From assembly GCA_036557885.1 (NCBI GenBank), contig DATBGS010000108.1:1-64000 (forward strand): a DNA stretch of 64,000 nucleotides. Reading direction: 5' to 3'. This document shows positions 41,160 to 50,913 of the stretch, in pieces. Every line of letters begins with the position of its first letter. Position 1 is the first letter of the stretch. Under the pieces are notes generated by a model. It was not told the origin of the DNA, did no database searches, and saw only the letters and a program-made list of their open reading frames with translations. This DNA is from DATBGS01 sp036557885. GTDB taxonomy: Bacteria > Chloroflexota > Ktedonobacteria > Ktedonobacterales > DATBGS01. The position numbers and the translations under genes are program-made.

Positions 41160-43607
41160 CTAGAGGGCCATGCGCGAACGATGATGGAGCAGATACAGCA
41201 TCATCGCCTGTTTATAGTCCTCCATTGTCGCCTGCCTGGTCGAAGCAACTCGCTGACACAACGCTACCAGCGACTCAATCACCTGAAGCTCGGCCTCCTC
41301 CAATGCCGCCGTGTGCCGCAGTTCAGCCACCAGTTCAGGAATATCTTGCCCCGTGATCTCGATTTGATGGCTCACCGCAGCAATCTTCACCCAGGTCGCA
41401 ACCTGATGCTGAAGCTGAACAAAGATCAGCACATCCGCCTCAGTCATCTCTTTTTCGGGCTGCTCTGGCATCGTCATAGATGAGAACGTCGCAGGGGTCG
41501 TATTTGTTCCCTGCTCCGCTTCCTCCAGAGCACCTGGCTCCAGAGCTTCTTGCTCATCTCCAGGCAGCGGGCGGAGTTCCTGGGTGGTTTTCGGAAAGAG
41601 CGGCACCGTTGGCGGAGCGCCCAACGGCGCAGGGCTGCCAGACAACGGCTCAGCCTGCTTTGTCGGCTGAACCGGCCCTGATACAGCCTCCCTTTGCTCC
41701 TGGGAAGGCACAGCAAAGGGGGCAGGCGCTTCGGCGGGCTGAGGCGGAGACTCAACAGAGCGCGGTGGCGGAGACTCAACAGAGCGCGATGGCTGAACCA
41801 GAGAGGGCGGCAGAGACGCATCAGCAGCCGCGCTTACAGGCGCCATCGCTTTGGCCTGCGCAATATGGTCGCGCAACTGAAACGGATGGAGTGTAGCGGG
41901 CATGGCCGGTACACCGTTTCCTTGATATAGCTCCTGCCGGGCCAGGCTCGGCGGCTCGGCAACATGGTCGGCCAGCGCCGCGATCAGCGCGTCTACCTCG
42001 GCCTTTTCTGGTGCCACCAGATAGCTTGTGCCCACGTACTGTGGCGTGGCTGGCGCCCGTTCCACAGCAGATATTTTGGCTTCTTGCTCAGGTAGAGGGG
42101 AACTGACCTGCTGCTGTTCAGCGTTCTCGGCTGCGCGTGGTGCTTCTTTGGTCGCCGGGAGCGCCGCCGCATCAATCAAGCCTGAGCGACTATCGCGCAA
42201 ATATTCCCCATAGAGTTCCGCCAGATCAGGCGGCAGGTCCGTCAATTCTGGCAGCGGAAACGCTTCGGGCAGATCGGGCAAGCTGGAGCCATAGGGTCCA
42301 ATCGGAGAACCAGCGCCGTTTGCCAACACCAGCCCGCTGTCTAAATGCGGCGCAGCGTTCCCATCTCTGGGCGCTGGGGGCGCCTTCCCCAGAGCGCCAA
42401 CGGCATGCTCTCCGCTCGTTTCGTTCAAAATCGAAAGCCAGGTTTCATCCTTTGATTCAGCAGGAGCAGACCCGTTCTGTCCGGCTGGAGACGCCAGAGA
42501 CGGCGCAACCGGCCCAGAAGGTGGCCCTGGCGGTGCTCCCGCTGTCAGATTAGTTTGGTGCAGTGGAAACGCAGGCTCAGACCGATGAACCGGCAGCGCA
42601 GGCCCCGCTTGAGGCGTCAGCGGATGCTTGACCGTCTCCAGGCTAGCAACATCAGCGGGCTGATCAGCAGGCGTGGCCGCAGAGGGTGGCAATGGATTGC
42701 TGATTGGTCGGCTGGCCGTGCGCGGACGGCTGAGCGGCGAAAATTGGCGCCGAGGGATGGGAGCATCCGACGATGGAAAATCCAACGGCACCGTCTCATA
42801 CTCCCGCGCATTCCCCTTTGAGCCAAGCACAGGATGCGAAACCCTTGTCATGGGTGGCGGCGGCAGAAGTTGAGTGGGCAGAGCGCTGATACTGATAGCC
42901 GCCGACTCATTGCGCTGAGGCGCCGCCGGAGATGCCTTAGGAATACTCGGTGCCGCCGGGGTGGGCGTCTCCCTGGGCGGCACAGGCGGCACAGGCGGAG
43001 CAGCCTGAACAGTCGGGGCAGGTGGAGCAGGCGCAAGAGTGGGAGGAATTGGCGTAGGGCGACTGATCTGCTCAACTTCTTTGGCAGCGTTCGTATACAG
43101 ATACACCAGCGTTGTTTGCAGCAATTGCGTCGAGCGCTCGATCTGTTCCCAGGTTGGCTCTGGTTTGCCGTGCACCTTCCCCCATGATTCCACTGGCCGA
43201 GCCAACCCAAATGAACTGGAATCTCCAACCGTCAGAAAATCGCCCAAATGCTTGATCACTGCGGCGGCAAGCTCAGAAACCCGCGAGCGGGCCACAGTCA
43301 CCCGTCGTGGCGAAAGAGCGCCAATCAGCCCACGATTAATCTCGATATAGCGTAGAAAGACCCGCTCCACAAACCGACGAAACTCGATAGTGGTCACATC
43401 CTCTGGCGAGAGCGGGCCGAAAGGCAAGGCATTGATATAGTTCCAGACTTCCTGACGTTTCCGGCGATCTACCGGACGAGTGCGCAGGGCATCCAGGCGA
43501 TAATCAAAAAAAGACGGGTAGCAAAGATGAGTGATGATCACTTCCGCCAACTCACTTTTCAAACGCTCGATTTGACGCGCAGTGAGGTGTTTTGGAGAGC
43601 TACCCAT
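41160..43607 (-). CDS. Large Pro/Ala-rich protein of unknown function
   Basis: This 815-residue protein belongs to no family I recognise. An ordered N-terminal domain (~1-185, MGSSPKHLTARQIERLKSEL, with helical FRRFVERVFLRYIEINRGLIGAL) is followed by ~530 low-complexity residues rich in Pro, Ala, Ser and Glu. The linker contains short repeats (SRSVESPPPRSVESPPQ) and many PP and SPA steps. A helical C terminus (~715-815: ADVLIFVQLQHQVATWVKIAAV and LHHRSRMAL) closes it. There is no signal peptide or membrane helix, so it is likely a cytoplasmic scaffold. It has weak upstream signals and no clear operon partner. Confidence 0.7.
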   Translation of the reverse strand: MGSSPKHLTARQIERLKSELAEVIITHLCYPSFFDYRLDALRTRPVDRRKRQEVWNYINALPFGPLSPEDVTTIEFRRFVERVFLRYIEINRGLIGALSPRRVTVARSRVSELAAAVIKHLGDFLTVGDSSSFGLARPVESWGKVHGKPEPTWEQIERSTQLLQTTLVYLYTNAAKEVEQISRPTPIPPTLAPAPPAPTVQAAPPVPPVPPRETPTPAAPSIPKASPAAPQRNESAAISISALPTQLLPPPPMTRVSHPVLGSKGNAREYETVPLDFPSSDAPIPRRQFSPLSRPRTASRPISNPLPPSAATPADQPADVASLETVKHPLTPQAGPALPVHRSEPAFPLHQTNLTAGAPPGPPSGPVAPSLASPAGQNGSAPAESKDETWLSILNETSGEHAVGALGKAPPAPRDGNAAPHLDSGLVLANGAGSPIGPYGSSLPDLPEAFPLPELTDLPPDLAELYGEYLRDSRSGLIDAAALPATKEAPRAAENAEQQQVSSPLPEQEAKISAVERAPATPQYVGTSYLVAPEKAEVDALIAALADHVAEPPSLARQELYQGNGVPAMPATLHPFQLRDHIAQAKAMAPVSAAADASLPPSLVQPSRSVESPPPRSVESPPQPAEAPAPFAVPSQEQREAVSGPVQPTKQAEPLSGSPAPLGAPPTVPLFPKTTQELRPLPGDEQEALEPGALEEAEQGTNTTPATFSSMTMPEQPEKEMTEADVLIFVQLQHQVATWVKIAAVSHQIEITGQDIPELVAELRHTAALEEAELQVIESLVALCQRVASTRQATMEDYKQAMMLYLLHHRSRMAL

Positions 43608-43849
43608 GCGTACTGGCTCCTATTTAGCAGCAACTCAAGAGGCCCATCTTTTCTGGATTTCTTGCGCGCCGCATCTCAGCAGGTGAGGCAGCGAGCACCA
43701 GGCTCAGGTTGTTCAGAGTGTATCATGTCACCCAGCCAAACGCAACGTGTTTCCAGATCAACACAAGCCTCGCCCCAGGCGTACTGCCGCCAACTCAGTG
43801 CATGGCGCAGAGGGGCATGGGTGGACGCTTCCCAAATAGTAGAAAAGTC

Positions 43850-44974
43850 CTATCTCCGCGCCTGCTGCCGGGCGCCCGCTGCCAGGCTTGCCATGCGCGT
43901 CACCACCAGATGCGCCCCACCCACGCACAGCAGTTCGGCCAGTGTCGCCAGAATGCGCGACAAAAAGGCCAGCACCGTCGCCAGCGCCGCATTGGGTGCC
44001 ACCAACGACAGCCCCAGCAAGAGCACAATCGCCGCCTCCCGAAAGCCAAGACCGCTGGGCGTCAAAAAGCTCAGAAAACCAATATCCCACGCCAGCGCGT
44101 ACATGCCGATGCACAACGCCAGCACTACCAGCCCGGTGGGGCCTCCAGTGCCGGTTGGTCCCGCGCCCGCTGCTGTGGCAGCGCCTGGGGTCAGACCGCT
44201 CGCGCCCGTCGTCCCCGCAACCAGCGCGTAAAAGGCGCAGCCACCGATCACCCAACTCCCACACCAGTACAGGCAAACCAGCAGCACATCACGATAGCGC
44301 ATAGGCAGGGTAATCGCCTCTTTGCGCATCACCTTCAGCGCCCGATTCAGGCACCATGCCAGCAAACGTGGCTGAAGCAGCACCAACAGCGCCGGAATCG
44401 CCGCCAGCCCAATGATCAGCGTCAGCGCCTGCGAAGCCGCCGCCTGTCCCAGCACATCCACACGCGGCCAGAACAGCAACGTCAGCGCAAACACAAATGC
44501 TCCGCTTGCCAGCTTAGTCACAAGCTCAACCGTAATGCTCACAAAGCCGATGGACTTCGGCACGCCCTCGCGCTCCACCCAGAGAATGCGCGTCAGCACA
44601 TGCCAGACATTGCCGGGAATATAGCGCACAAACTCCGAGGCCAGATAGATGCGCGTGCTCTTGCTCACCGACAGCGTTGCCCCCAGCCGCCGCAGAATCA
44701 GCCGCCAGATCAGCGGATACGAAAGCGTCTGGACCACAAACCCCACAAAGGCCAGCGCCAACAGCGGTGCGCTCACCTGCCAATGATACGAAGAAAGCGT
44801 ATTCCAGCTTTTCGCCAGATTGACCCCCAAGAGCGCCAGCACCACCGCCACCAGCCCCAGCCCCAAAAGTCGCCTGGGCAGGCGCCGCTTGTGCGGCTGC
44901 TTCTCATCTCTTGGAAGGCTAGCGCCTTGCCCCTCCGAAGGCGTGCTGCCTTCAGCCGCTGCCACCTTACGCAT
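43850..44974 (-). CDS. LPG_synthase_TM/UPF0104-family flippase-like membrane protein
   Basis: This 374-residue polytopic protein has eight or so helices and a basic N terminus (KRRLPRRLLGLGLVAVVLALLG). YLASEFVRYIPGNVWHVLTRIL and GFLSFLTPSGLGFREAAIVLLLG are typical of the UPF0104/AglD-like family, related to the membrane part of lysylphosphatidylglycerol synthase. Members flip or handle lipid-linked sugars. It lies three bases after a glycosyltransferase gene, so the pair probably acts on one lipid-linked glycan. Confidence 0.88.
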   Translation of the reverse strand: MRKVAAAEGSTPSEGQGASLPRDEKQPHKRRLPRRLLGLGLVAVVLALLGVNLAKSWNTLSSYHWQVSAPLLALAFVGFVVQTLSYPLIWRLILRRLGATLSVSKSTRIYLASEFVRYIPGNVWHVLTRILWVEREGVPKSIGFVSITVELVTKLASGAFVFALTLLFWPRVDVLGQAAASQALTLIIGLAAIPALLVLLQPRLLAWCLNRALKVMRKEAITLPMRYRDVLLVCLYWCGSWVIGGCAFYALVAGTTGASGLTPGAATAAGAGPTGTGGPTGLVVLALCIGMYALAWDIGFLSFLTPSGLGFREAAIVLLLGLSLVAPNAALATVLAFLSRILATLAELLCVGGAHLVVTRMASLAAGARQQARR

Positions 44975-44977
44975 ACC

Positions 44978-45973
44978 TTACTCCAGCACCTGGCGAATGC
45001 TGTATTCCTGGCGCGGGTTGTAGTTGAAGTGGCGAATCATCTCGCTCTGCAAGCCTGTCAGAATCATCATCAAGCCAAAAATCATCAGCACAATGCCCAG
45101 GAACAGCAGCGGATGGCGGCTAATCTGATCGTTAGCAACAAACTTCAAAATCACCAGATACAGATCAATCAAAAACCCGCTGAGCAGGCAGAGAAAGCCC
45201 ACCGTCCCAAACAGGCGCAGCGGCGTGCGCATATAGGTCGTCAGAAAGAGCACATTGAGCAGGTCCAGAAAGCCCCGCGCAAAGCGCCGCGCCCCAAACT
45301 TGGAGGAGCCAAATTTGCGCGGATGATGGCGCACCTTGATCTCCGTCACGCGAAAGCCGCGCCCATGCGCAATCACCGGAATAAAGCGATGTAGCTCGCC
45401 ATACAGCCGCAGATCATCAATCAATTCGCGCCGATACGCCTTAAAGCCGCAGTTCATATCGTGCAAGACCACGCCCGTCGTCAGCGTCACCGTCTTATTA
45501 AAGATGCGCGAAGGCACCGTCTTGCTTAACGGGTCATGGCGCGGAAACTTCCAACCCGAAACCAGATCATAGCCCTCATCCAGCTTCGCCAGAAACGCCG
45601 GGATCTCGGTAGGGTCATCCTGCAAATCGGCATCCAGCGTAAAGATCACCTCGCCCCGACAGCGCTGAAAGCCCGCCATCAGCGCGGGCGTCTTGCCAAA
45701 ATTACGCCGGAAACGAATCACCTTCACACGCGAGTCGCGCTGATGCAGGTCTTGCAGCACCTTGAACGACCCATCGCGGCTGCCATCGTCTACAAAAATA
45801 ATCTCATACGGCTGCCCAAGCGCTTGAAGCTGCGCAGAAAGCGCCTCATAGAGAACGGGCAGGCTTTGCTCCTCATCATAGGCCGGTACGACAATAGAAT
45901 ACGTAATGCGCTCCTCGCGCTGACCCGATTCAGACGGCTCGATCAGCGCCGAGGGCGAGACGGATGATTGCAT
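44978..45973 (-). CDS. GT2 glycosyltransferase with C-terminal membrane helices (GtrB/DPM1-like)
   Basis: This 331-residue protein has a GT-A domain starting YSIVVPAYDEEQSLPVLYEAL and IIFVDDGSRDGSF. The metal-binding region is IFTLDADLQDDPTEIPAF. Two C-terminal helices (LFGTVGFLCLLSGFLIDLYLVI and LLFLGIVLMIFGLMMIL) place it with undecaprenyl/dolichyl-phosphate sugar transferases. It probably makes a polyprenyl-phosphate hexose at the inner leaflet, which the adjacent flippase-like protein could handle. Confidence 0.93.
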   Translation of the reverse strand: MQSSVSPSALIEPSESGQREERITYSIVVPAYDEEQSLPVLYEALSAQLQALGQPYEIIFVDDGSRDGSFKVLQDLHQRDSRVKVIRFRRNFGKTPALMAGFQRCRGEVIFTLDADLQDDPTEIPAFLAKLDEGYDLVSGWKFPRHDPLSKTVPSRIFNKTVTLTTGVVLHDMNCGFKAYRRELIDDLRLYGELHRFIPVIAHGRGFRVTEIKVRHHPRKFGSSKFGARRFARGFLDLLNVLFLTTYMRTPLRLFGTVGFLCLLSGFLIDLYLVILKFVANDQISRHPLLFLGIVLMIFGLMMILTGLQSEMIRHFNYNPRQEYSIRQVLE

Positions 45974-46275
45974 AGATAAGTGCTCCCCAAAATAGTGCTC
46001 AACAAACTCCCTGTCAGGCGCGGCAGAGATGCGGCTCTTGCACCGCGCCAGGCATGCTAGCGTTTTCGCAACTTGGATACCATAGAATTACAACGCTTCA
46101 CACTCCACAGGAGCCACACCCACACCCACTCCCTCACTCTCACCCCTGGCTCAGCCACGAAACAATTACGTGGAGTATAGCATAGAGTCAGGGCTGGATT
46201 GGCCTTCTGGCGCGTGTGATGGTACCATTTCCTGAAAGGCACCCTAAGAACATCCAAGGAGCTTGAGAGGGCAGC

Positions 46276-47049
46276 ATGGGAATCACCATTAAAAACCGCG
46301 ACGAGCTAGCGCTGATGCGCGAGGCTGGCAAAATCGTAGTGGAAACGCTGGAACTTCTGCGCAGCATCATCCGCCCTGGTATCACCACCGCCCAGCTCGA
46401 TCAAGCCACCGAGGAAGCCATTCGAGCGCGTGGCGCCATCCCCTCGTTTTTAGGCTTTCATGGCTTCCCAGCCAGCCTCTGCGCCTCCGTCAACAACGAA
46501 CTCGTGCATGGCATCCCAGGCCCCCGCGTGCTTCAGGAAGGCGATCTGATCAAGATAGATACCGGCGCGCGCTATCAGGGCTATCATGGCGATGCCTGCA
46601 TCAGTGTGCCCGTTGGCAAAGTCTCCTCCCAGGTAGAGCGGCTGATGACCACCTGCGAACAGGCCCTCTGGAAAGGCATCGAGCAAGCTCGCGCCGGAAA
46701 TCACCTGGGCGACATCGGCGCGGCCATCCAGCGCTTTGTCGAAGGGCATGGGTATGCAATAGTGCGCAACTGCACCGGACACGGCATAGGCCACGACCTG
46801 CACGAAGAGCCATTTGTTCTGCACTACGGCGAACCCGGCAAGGGGCTGCAACTCAAGCCAGGCATGGTCATCACCATCGAACCCATCGTCAACATTGGCG
46901 CGCCTGGCACGCGCACGCTTGCCGACGGCTGGACAATGGTTACGGCGGATGGCAGCCTTTCCGCTCAGTTTGAGCACACCCTGGCAATCACCTCACAAGA
47001 CCCGGACATCCTCACCCCCTGGAAAAGTACGCTGAGCATGCAGCGCTAG
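46276..47049 (+). CDS. map: Methionine aminopeptidase, type I
   Basis: The enzyme removes the initiator methionine. It is 257 residues, the usual length. The metal ligands are visible in order: D-x11-D in IDTGARYQGYHGDACIS, H in NCTGHGIGHDLHEEP, E in ITIEPIVNIG, and the final E in SAQFEHTLAI. An AAGGAGCTTGAG ribosome site lies before the ATG. A forward TTGGCC-18-TACCAT pair near 46199-46228 could be its promoter. It is followed by hutI on the same strand. Confidence 0.97.
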   Translation: MGITIKNRDELALMREAGKIVVETLELLRSIIRPGITTAQLDQATEEAIRARGAIPSFLGFHGFPASLCASVNNELVHGIPGPRVLQEGDLIKIDTGARYQGYHGDACISVPVGKVSSQVERLMTTCEQALWKGIEQARAGNHLGDIGAAIQRFVEGHGYAIVRNCTGHGIGHDLHEEPFVLHYGEPGKGLQLKPGMVITIEPIVNIGAPGTRTLADGWTMVTADGSLSAQFEHTLAITSQDPDILTPWKSTLSMQR

Positions 47050-47129
47050 TTCCTGGCTAGCTCTTGGCATCCGACGCTAGTTGACGCCTACGCTTGTGCC
47101 CGGCTACAATGCAGCAGGAGGTAGAGGCA

Positions 47130-48500
47130 ATGGCGTCATCACAGCAGGGCCACCAGGGTCCATCCAATCAGGATTCATCCACCCAGAACCTATCCGACCA
47201 GGGGTCATCTGAGGCAAACTCAATGAGCGAGTCTGAGCCATCACCTGGCAATGAGCCAGCATCCGCCTTGATACCGGCTGATCTGGTCATTCGCAATATC
47301 GGCCAGCTTGTCACCGTCGCCCAGTCCCCCATCCTTGGCGCCGAGGGTCGCTTGCAGATCATCCCCAACGGGACTGTTGCCGCGCATATGGGTCGCATCG
47401 TCTGGGTTGGCCCAGAGCGCCTGCTGGCCCAGGCCGTTGATGCGCGCCATGCTGAGGCCATAGACGCAGAAGGGCACCCGGCCACGCCCGGCTTTGTGGA
47501 TTCGCACACCCATCTGATCTTTGCTGGCAATCGCGCCGAAGAGTTTCATCTGCGTCACCAGGGCGTCAGCTACGCGGAACTGGCCGCCCAGGGCCGGGGC
47601 ATTCTCTCCACCGTTCGCGCCACCCGCGCCGCCTCGCAGCAAGAACTGACTCACCTGGCCTGGCATCGCCTTGAGCGTTTCCGCGCCTATGGCACAACCA
47701 CCCTTGAGGCCAAAACCGGCTATGGCTTGAACCAGGAAACTGAGGCCACCTGCCTGCGCGTCCTCAACGAGTTTAACGCCAGCCCGCTTGTTCAGCCGCT
47801 CATCCCAACGTTTCTGGGTGCCCACACCCTGCCACCAGAGTATAAAGACCGGCGCGAGCACTATGTTGATCTCATCGTCGAAGAGATGCTGCCCGCTTTT
47901 GCCGGGCACGCGCGCTTTTGCGATGTCTTTTGCGAAAAGAGCGCCTTCAGCCTGGGAGAAAGCCGCCGCATCCTCAGCCAGGCCAAAGAATACGGCTATC
48001 TGCTCAAAATCCACGCAGAGCAACTTAGTCCATCGGGCGGCGCCCGGCTTGCCGCAGAACTAGGCGCTACTTCCGCCGACCATCTGGATTTCGCCAGCGA
48101 CGACGACCTGGACGCCTTGCGTGAGGCTGGCGTTGTCGCCACCCTGCTCCCTGGCTGTTCTTTTACCCTCAGCACGCCCTATCCTTCAGCACGTCGCCTG
48201 CTAGATCAGGGTCTGACCGTCGCTTTAGCCACAGATTTTAACCCAGGCACCTCCTATTGCGAGAATATGCAGATGATGCTGGCCCTGGGCATCTCCGCAA
48301 TGGGCATGACGCTGGAAGAAGCCATAGAAGCTACCACCATCAACGGCGCCCGCGCCCTGGCGTTTGCGGACGAAGCCGGGTCGCTCGAAGTCGGCAAACG
48401 CTGCGACCTCATCCTCTGGAATACAAGCGATTATCATGAACTTGGTTATCACTTTGGCATCAATCTGGTGAAGCAGGTCTTTATCGCGGGCATTCACTAA
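47130..48500 (+). CDS. hutI: Imidazolonepropionase
   Basis: This ~456-residue amidohydrolase opens 4-imidazolone-5-propanoate in histidine degradation. It has DSHTHLIFAGNRAEEF (first metal His pair), KTGYGLN, KIHAEQLSPSGGARLAAELGATSADHLDFAS, and ATDFNPGTSYCENMQMM. ATG at 47130 is preferred to the frame start because GCAGGAGGTAG precedes it. The first ~50 residues are an extra Gln/Ser/Asn/Glu-rich region. No hutH, hutU or hutG lies next to it, so the rest of the pathway must be elsewhere. Confidence 0.95.
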   Translation: MASSQQGHQGPSNQDSSTQNLSDQGSSEANSMSESEPSPGNEPASALIPADLVIRNIGQLVTVAQSPILGAEGRLQIIPNGTVAAHMGRIVWVGPERLLAQAVDARHAEAIDAEGHPATPGFVDSHTHLIFAGNRAEEFHLRHQGVSYAELAAQGRGILSTVRATRAASQQELTHLAWHRLERFRAYGTTTLEAKTGYGLNQETEATCLRVLNEFNASPLVQPLIPTFLGAHTLPPEYKDRREHYVDLIVEEMLPAFAGHARFCDVFCEKSAFSLGESRRILSQAKEYGYLLKIHAEQLSPSGGARLAAELGATSADHLDFASDDDLDALREAGVVATLLPGCSFTLSTPYPSARRLLDQGLTVALATDFNPGTSYCENMQMMLALGISAMGMTLEEAIEATTINGARALAFADEAGSLEVGKRCDLILWNTSDYHELGYHFGINLVKQVFIAGIH

Positions 48501-48514
48501 GCGAAGGAATATTC

Positions 48515-50050
48515 ATGCAACTCTCTGTTCTTCTTCAAAATCTCCCCGAATCACCCCTCACACACGCTGATGCGCACACGAACGAGAGAGATATTGCTGG
48601 CATCGCCTACGACTCACGCAAGATCACACAGGGCATGCTGTTTGTCGCCGTGCGCGGCAGCCATACCGACGGCCACCGCTACCTGAGCCAGGCATACCAA
48701 CGCGGCGCGGTGGCAGCCGTTGGCGAGGAACCCGCCCCGGCTGACCTGCCTGCTGGCGCTCTCTACATCCAGGTACGCGACACTCGCCGCGATCTGGCCT
48801 GGCTTGCCGATGCCTTCTATGCGCATCCTTCACAGAAGCTCGGCGTGATCGGCATCACTGGCACTAAAGGCAAAAGCACCACCACCAACCTGATTGCCGA
48901 AGTCTTCCAGCGCGCCGGACAGAAATCTGGCCTGATGAGTACGCTCAACTTTCGCATCGGTGATCGTGACTGGGAAAATGAGACGCGCCAGACCACCCAG
49001 GAATCGCTGGAAAACCACGCGATGCTGGCCGAGATGGTGCGCGAGGGCGTGCGCTATGCCGTCGTGGAAACCAGTTCGCATGGGCTGGCGCTGCACCGCG
49101 TCTCTGGCATCGCCTACGACGTGGGTATCGCCACCAACATCACCAGCGAACACCTGGAGTTTCATGGCACCGTCGAGCAATACCGGCGCGATAAAGCGCG
49201 GCTCTTTGAGGCGCTGGACCCAACAGCCGACAAGGGGCTGGGAGCCACCAAAGCCGCCATCCTCAACCGCGACGACTCCAGCCACGACTTCCTACTCTCC
49301 TTTTGCCGCGTGCCCGTCACCACTTACGCTATTGATCACGAGGCCACCATACGCGCCGTAGACCTCGCGCTCAGCGGCGAACGCTCGCGCTTCCGTGTCA
49401 TCACCCCCGTAGGAGAGGTAGTGATCGAAACGCCGCTGATTGGCCGCTTCAACGTCTACAACTGCCTCGCTACCCTTGCCTGTGGCTATACGCAAGGACT
49501 CTCGCTTGAGCAGATACGCGAGGCGTTGGAGCATATTGGCGGTATCCCTGGCCGCATGCAGCGTATAGACTGCGGCCAGCCCTTCACCGTCATTGTGGAC
49601 TACGCCCATAACCCCGACAGCCTGGAGCAGGTCTTAAAACTGCTGCGCCCGCTCACCCCAGGGCGGCTGATCGCCGTCTTTGGCTCCGCCGGCGAGCGCG
49701 ATACCCAGAAGCGCCCGATGCAGGGCGAAGTCTCGGCCCGTCTTGCCGACCTCACCTACCTGACCGATGAAGATTGCCGCGAAGAAGACCCGGAGAAGAT
49801 TCTGCGCGAGATTGCCGCGGGCGCAATTCAAGTTGGCGCCGAGGTTGGCAAAAATCTCTGGCTGATTGTAGACCGTCGCCAGGCCATTGCCGCCGCCTTT
49901 GACGCCGCCCAGCCCGGCGATACCGTTCTGCTGGCAGGCAAAGGCCACGAGCACAGTATCATCGTCGGGCGCGAATCGCTCCCCTGGGACGAAAGCCAGG
50001 TAGCCCGCGAACTGCTGCGCGAACGCTGGCCGCAGAAGCCGCAACCATGA
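48515..50050 (+). CDS. murE: UDP-MurNAc-tripeptide synthetase (MurE)
   Basis: This 511-residue Mur ligase adds the third residue of the peptidoglycan stem peptide. The P-loop GITGTKGKSTTTNL and the middle-domain NITSEHLEFHGT and VVDYAHNPDSLEQVLKLL are typical. The diamino-acid motif, normally DNPR in meso-DAP enzymes, reads EDCR here (residues 419-422 in TDEDCREEDP). The Arg is kept but the preceding three positions change. It shares a four-base ATGA overlap with the next gene. Confidence 0.95.
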   Translation: MQLSVLLQNLPESPLTHADAHTNERDIAGIAYDSRKITQGMLFVAVRGSHTDGHRYLSQAYQRGAVAAVGEEPAPADLPAGALYIQVRDTRRDLAWLADAFYAHPSQKLGVIGITGTKGKSTTTNLIAEVFQRAGQKSGLMSTLNFRIGDRDWENETRQTTQESLENHAMLAEMVREGVRYAVVETSSHGLALHRVSGIAYDVGIATNITSEHLEFHGTVEQYRRDKARLFEALDPTADKGLGATKAAILNRDDSSHDFLLSFCRVPVTTYAIDHEATIRAVDLALSGERSRFRVITPVGEVVIETPLIGRFNVYNCLATLACGYTQGLSLEQIREALEHIGGIPGRMQRIDCGQPFTVIVDYAHNPDSLEQVLKLLRPLTPGRLIAVFGSAGERDTQKRPMQGEVSARLADLTYLTDEDCREEDPEKILREIAAGAIQVGAEVGKNLWLIVDRRQAIAAAFDAAQPGDTVLLAGKGHEHSIIVGRESLPWDESQVARELLRERWPQKPQP

Positions 50051-50886
50051 GCGAAACCTGGCTGCGGCTGCCGCTGCTGCGCGCACCCCAGAGCTATCAT
50101 CTGGCGCTCACTGAAGCCCTCCTTCAGAGCGCCGCCGAGCGCCCGCCGCTGCTCTCCTGGCAAATTGCCGAGCCAGCCGCGCTGGTGCTGGGCATTGGCG
50201 AAAAGCTCAGCGACCTGGACCTTGCTGCCTGCCAGCAAGCCGGGCTACCTATCTATCGCCGCGCTGCTGGTGGGACAGCTGTGCTGGCCGGTCCCGACAT
50301 GCTCTCGCTGGATGCCATCCTGCCGCCGGGCCATCCCCTGGCCGGGCGCGATATTGTGGAAGCCTATCGCTGGTTTGGCGAACTCTGGGCGGAGACGCTG
50401 CAAGGGTTAGGGCTATCTGCGCGCACCGTCCCTCCCGCCGAGGCCCACGCCCCGCGCACCCCAGGCTTTCTGGCCCAGGCCGGGCGCCTGGAACAACTGC
50501 TGCGCCAATCCTGTTATGGCGCCGTCTCGTCCTACGAGGTCATCGGCAACGGGCGCAAGCTGGTGGGGCTAGACCAGGTGCGCCGCAAGGTCGGCTTTCT
50601 CTTTCAGGGCGGCCTGCTGCTGCGCTGGGAGGCCGAGCGCCTGGCCTCGCTGCTGGCTGCACTGCCAGAGGAGCGCCAGATGCTTGCGGATGGCCTGCGC
50701 GCCCGTGCTGCTGGCCTGGAGGAACTGCTAGGCCGCACCGTCGCGCCTGATGAGATCATCAAGCGATTTGAGCAACTGCTTCTTTACCAACGCGAGATTG
50801 CTGTGCAAGATATGGCTGTGCCAGAAGAGATTCACCGCCTGGCGCGCAGCATTGAGCAGAAGAAATACCAGCCACTGCAAGCATAG
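50047..50886 (+). CDS. Lipoate-protein ligase / octanoyltransferase-like protein
   Basis: This 279-residue BPL/LPL-fold protein is probably an octanoyl- or lipoyl-transferase for 2-oxo-acid dehydrogenases or the glycine cleavage H protein. The pattern IYRRAAGGTAVLAGPDMLSLDAIL corresponds to the R-R-x-x-G-G-G-x-V region. The lysine-containing GNGRKLVGLDQVRRKVGFLFQGGLLL matches the catalytic Lys loop. The C-terminal ~50 residues are helical. It is translationally coupled to murE. The start of lipA at the window end shows that lipoate synthesis occurs in the same genome. Confidence 0.88.
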   Translation: MSETWLRLPLLRAPQSYHLALTEALLQSAAERPPLLSWQIAEPAALVLGIGEKLSDLDLAACQQAGLPIYRRAAGGTAVLAGPDMLSLDAILPPGHPLAGRDIVEAYRWFGELWAETLQGLGLSARTVPPAEAHAPRTPGFLAQAGRLEQLLRQSCYGAVSSYEVIGNGRKLVGLDQVRRKVGFLFQGGLLLRWEAERLASLLAALPEERQMLADGLRARAAGLEELLGRTVAPDEIIKRFEQLLLYQREIAVQDMAVPEEIHRLARSIEQKKYQPLQA

Positions 50887-50913
50887 CGTGCTATAACCAA
50901 AGAGGTATTTTCC

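Noticed and set aside
43709..45394. A 561-codon forward ORF opposite the flippase-like and GT2 genes
   Set aside because: It is antisense to two recognisable families and is rich in Gln, His, Arg and Pro, as expected of a shadow frame.
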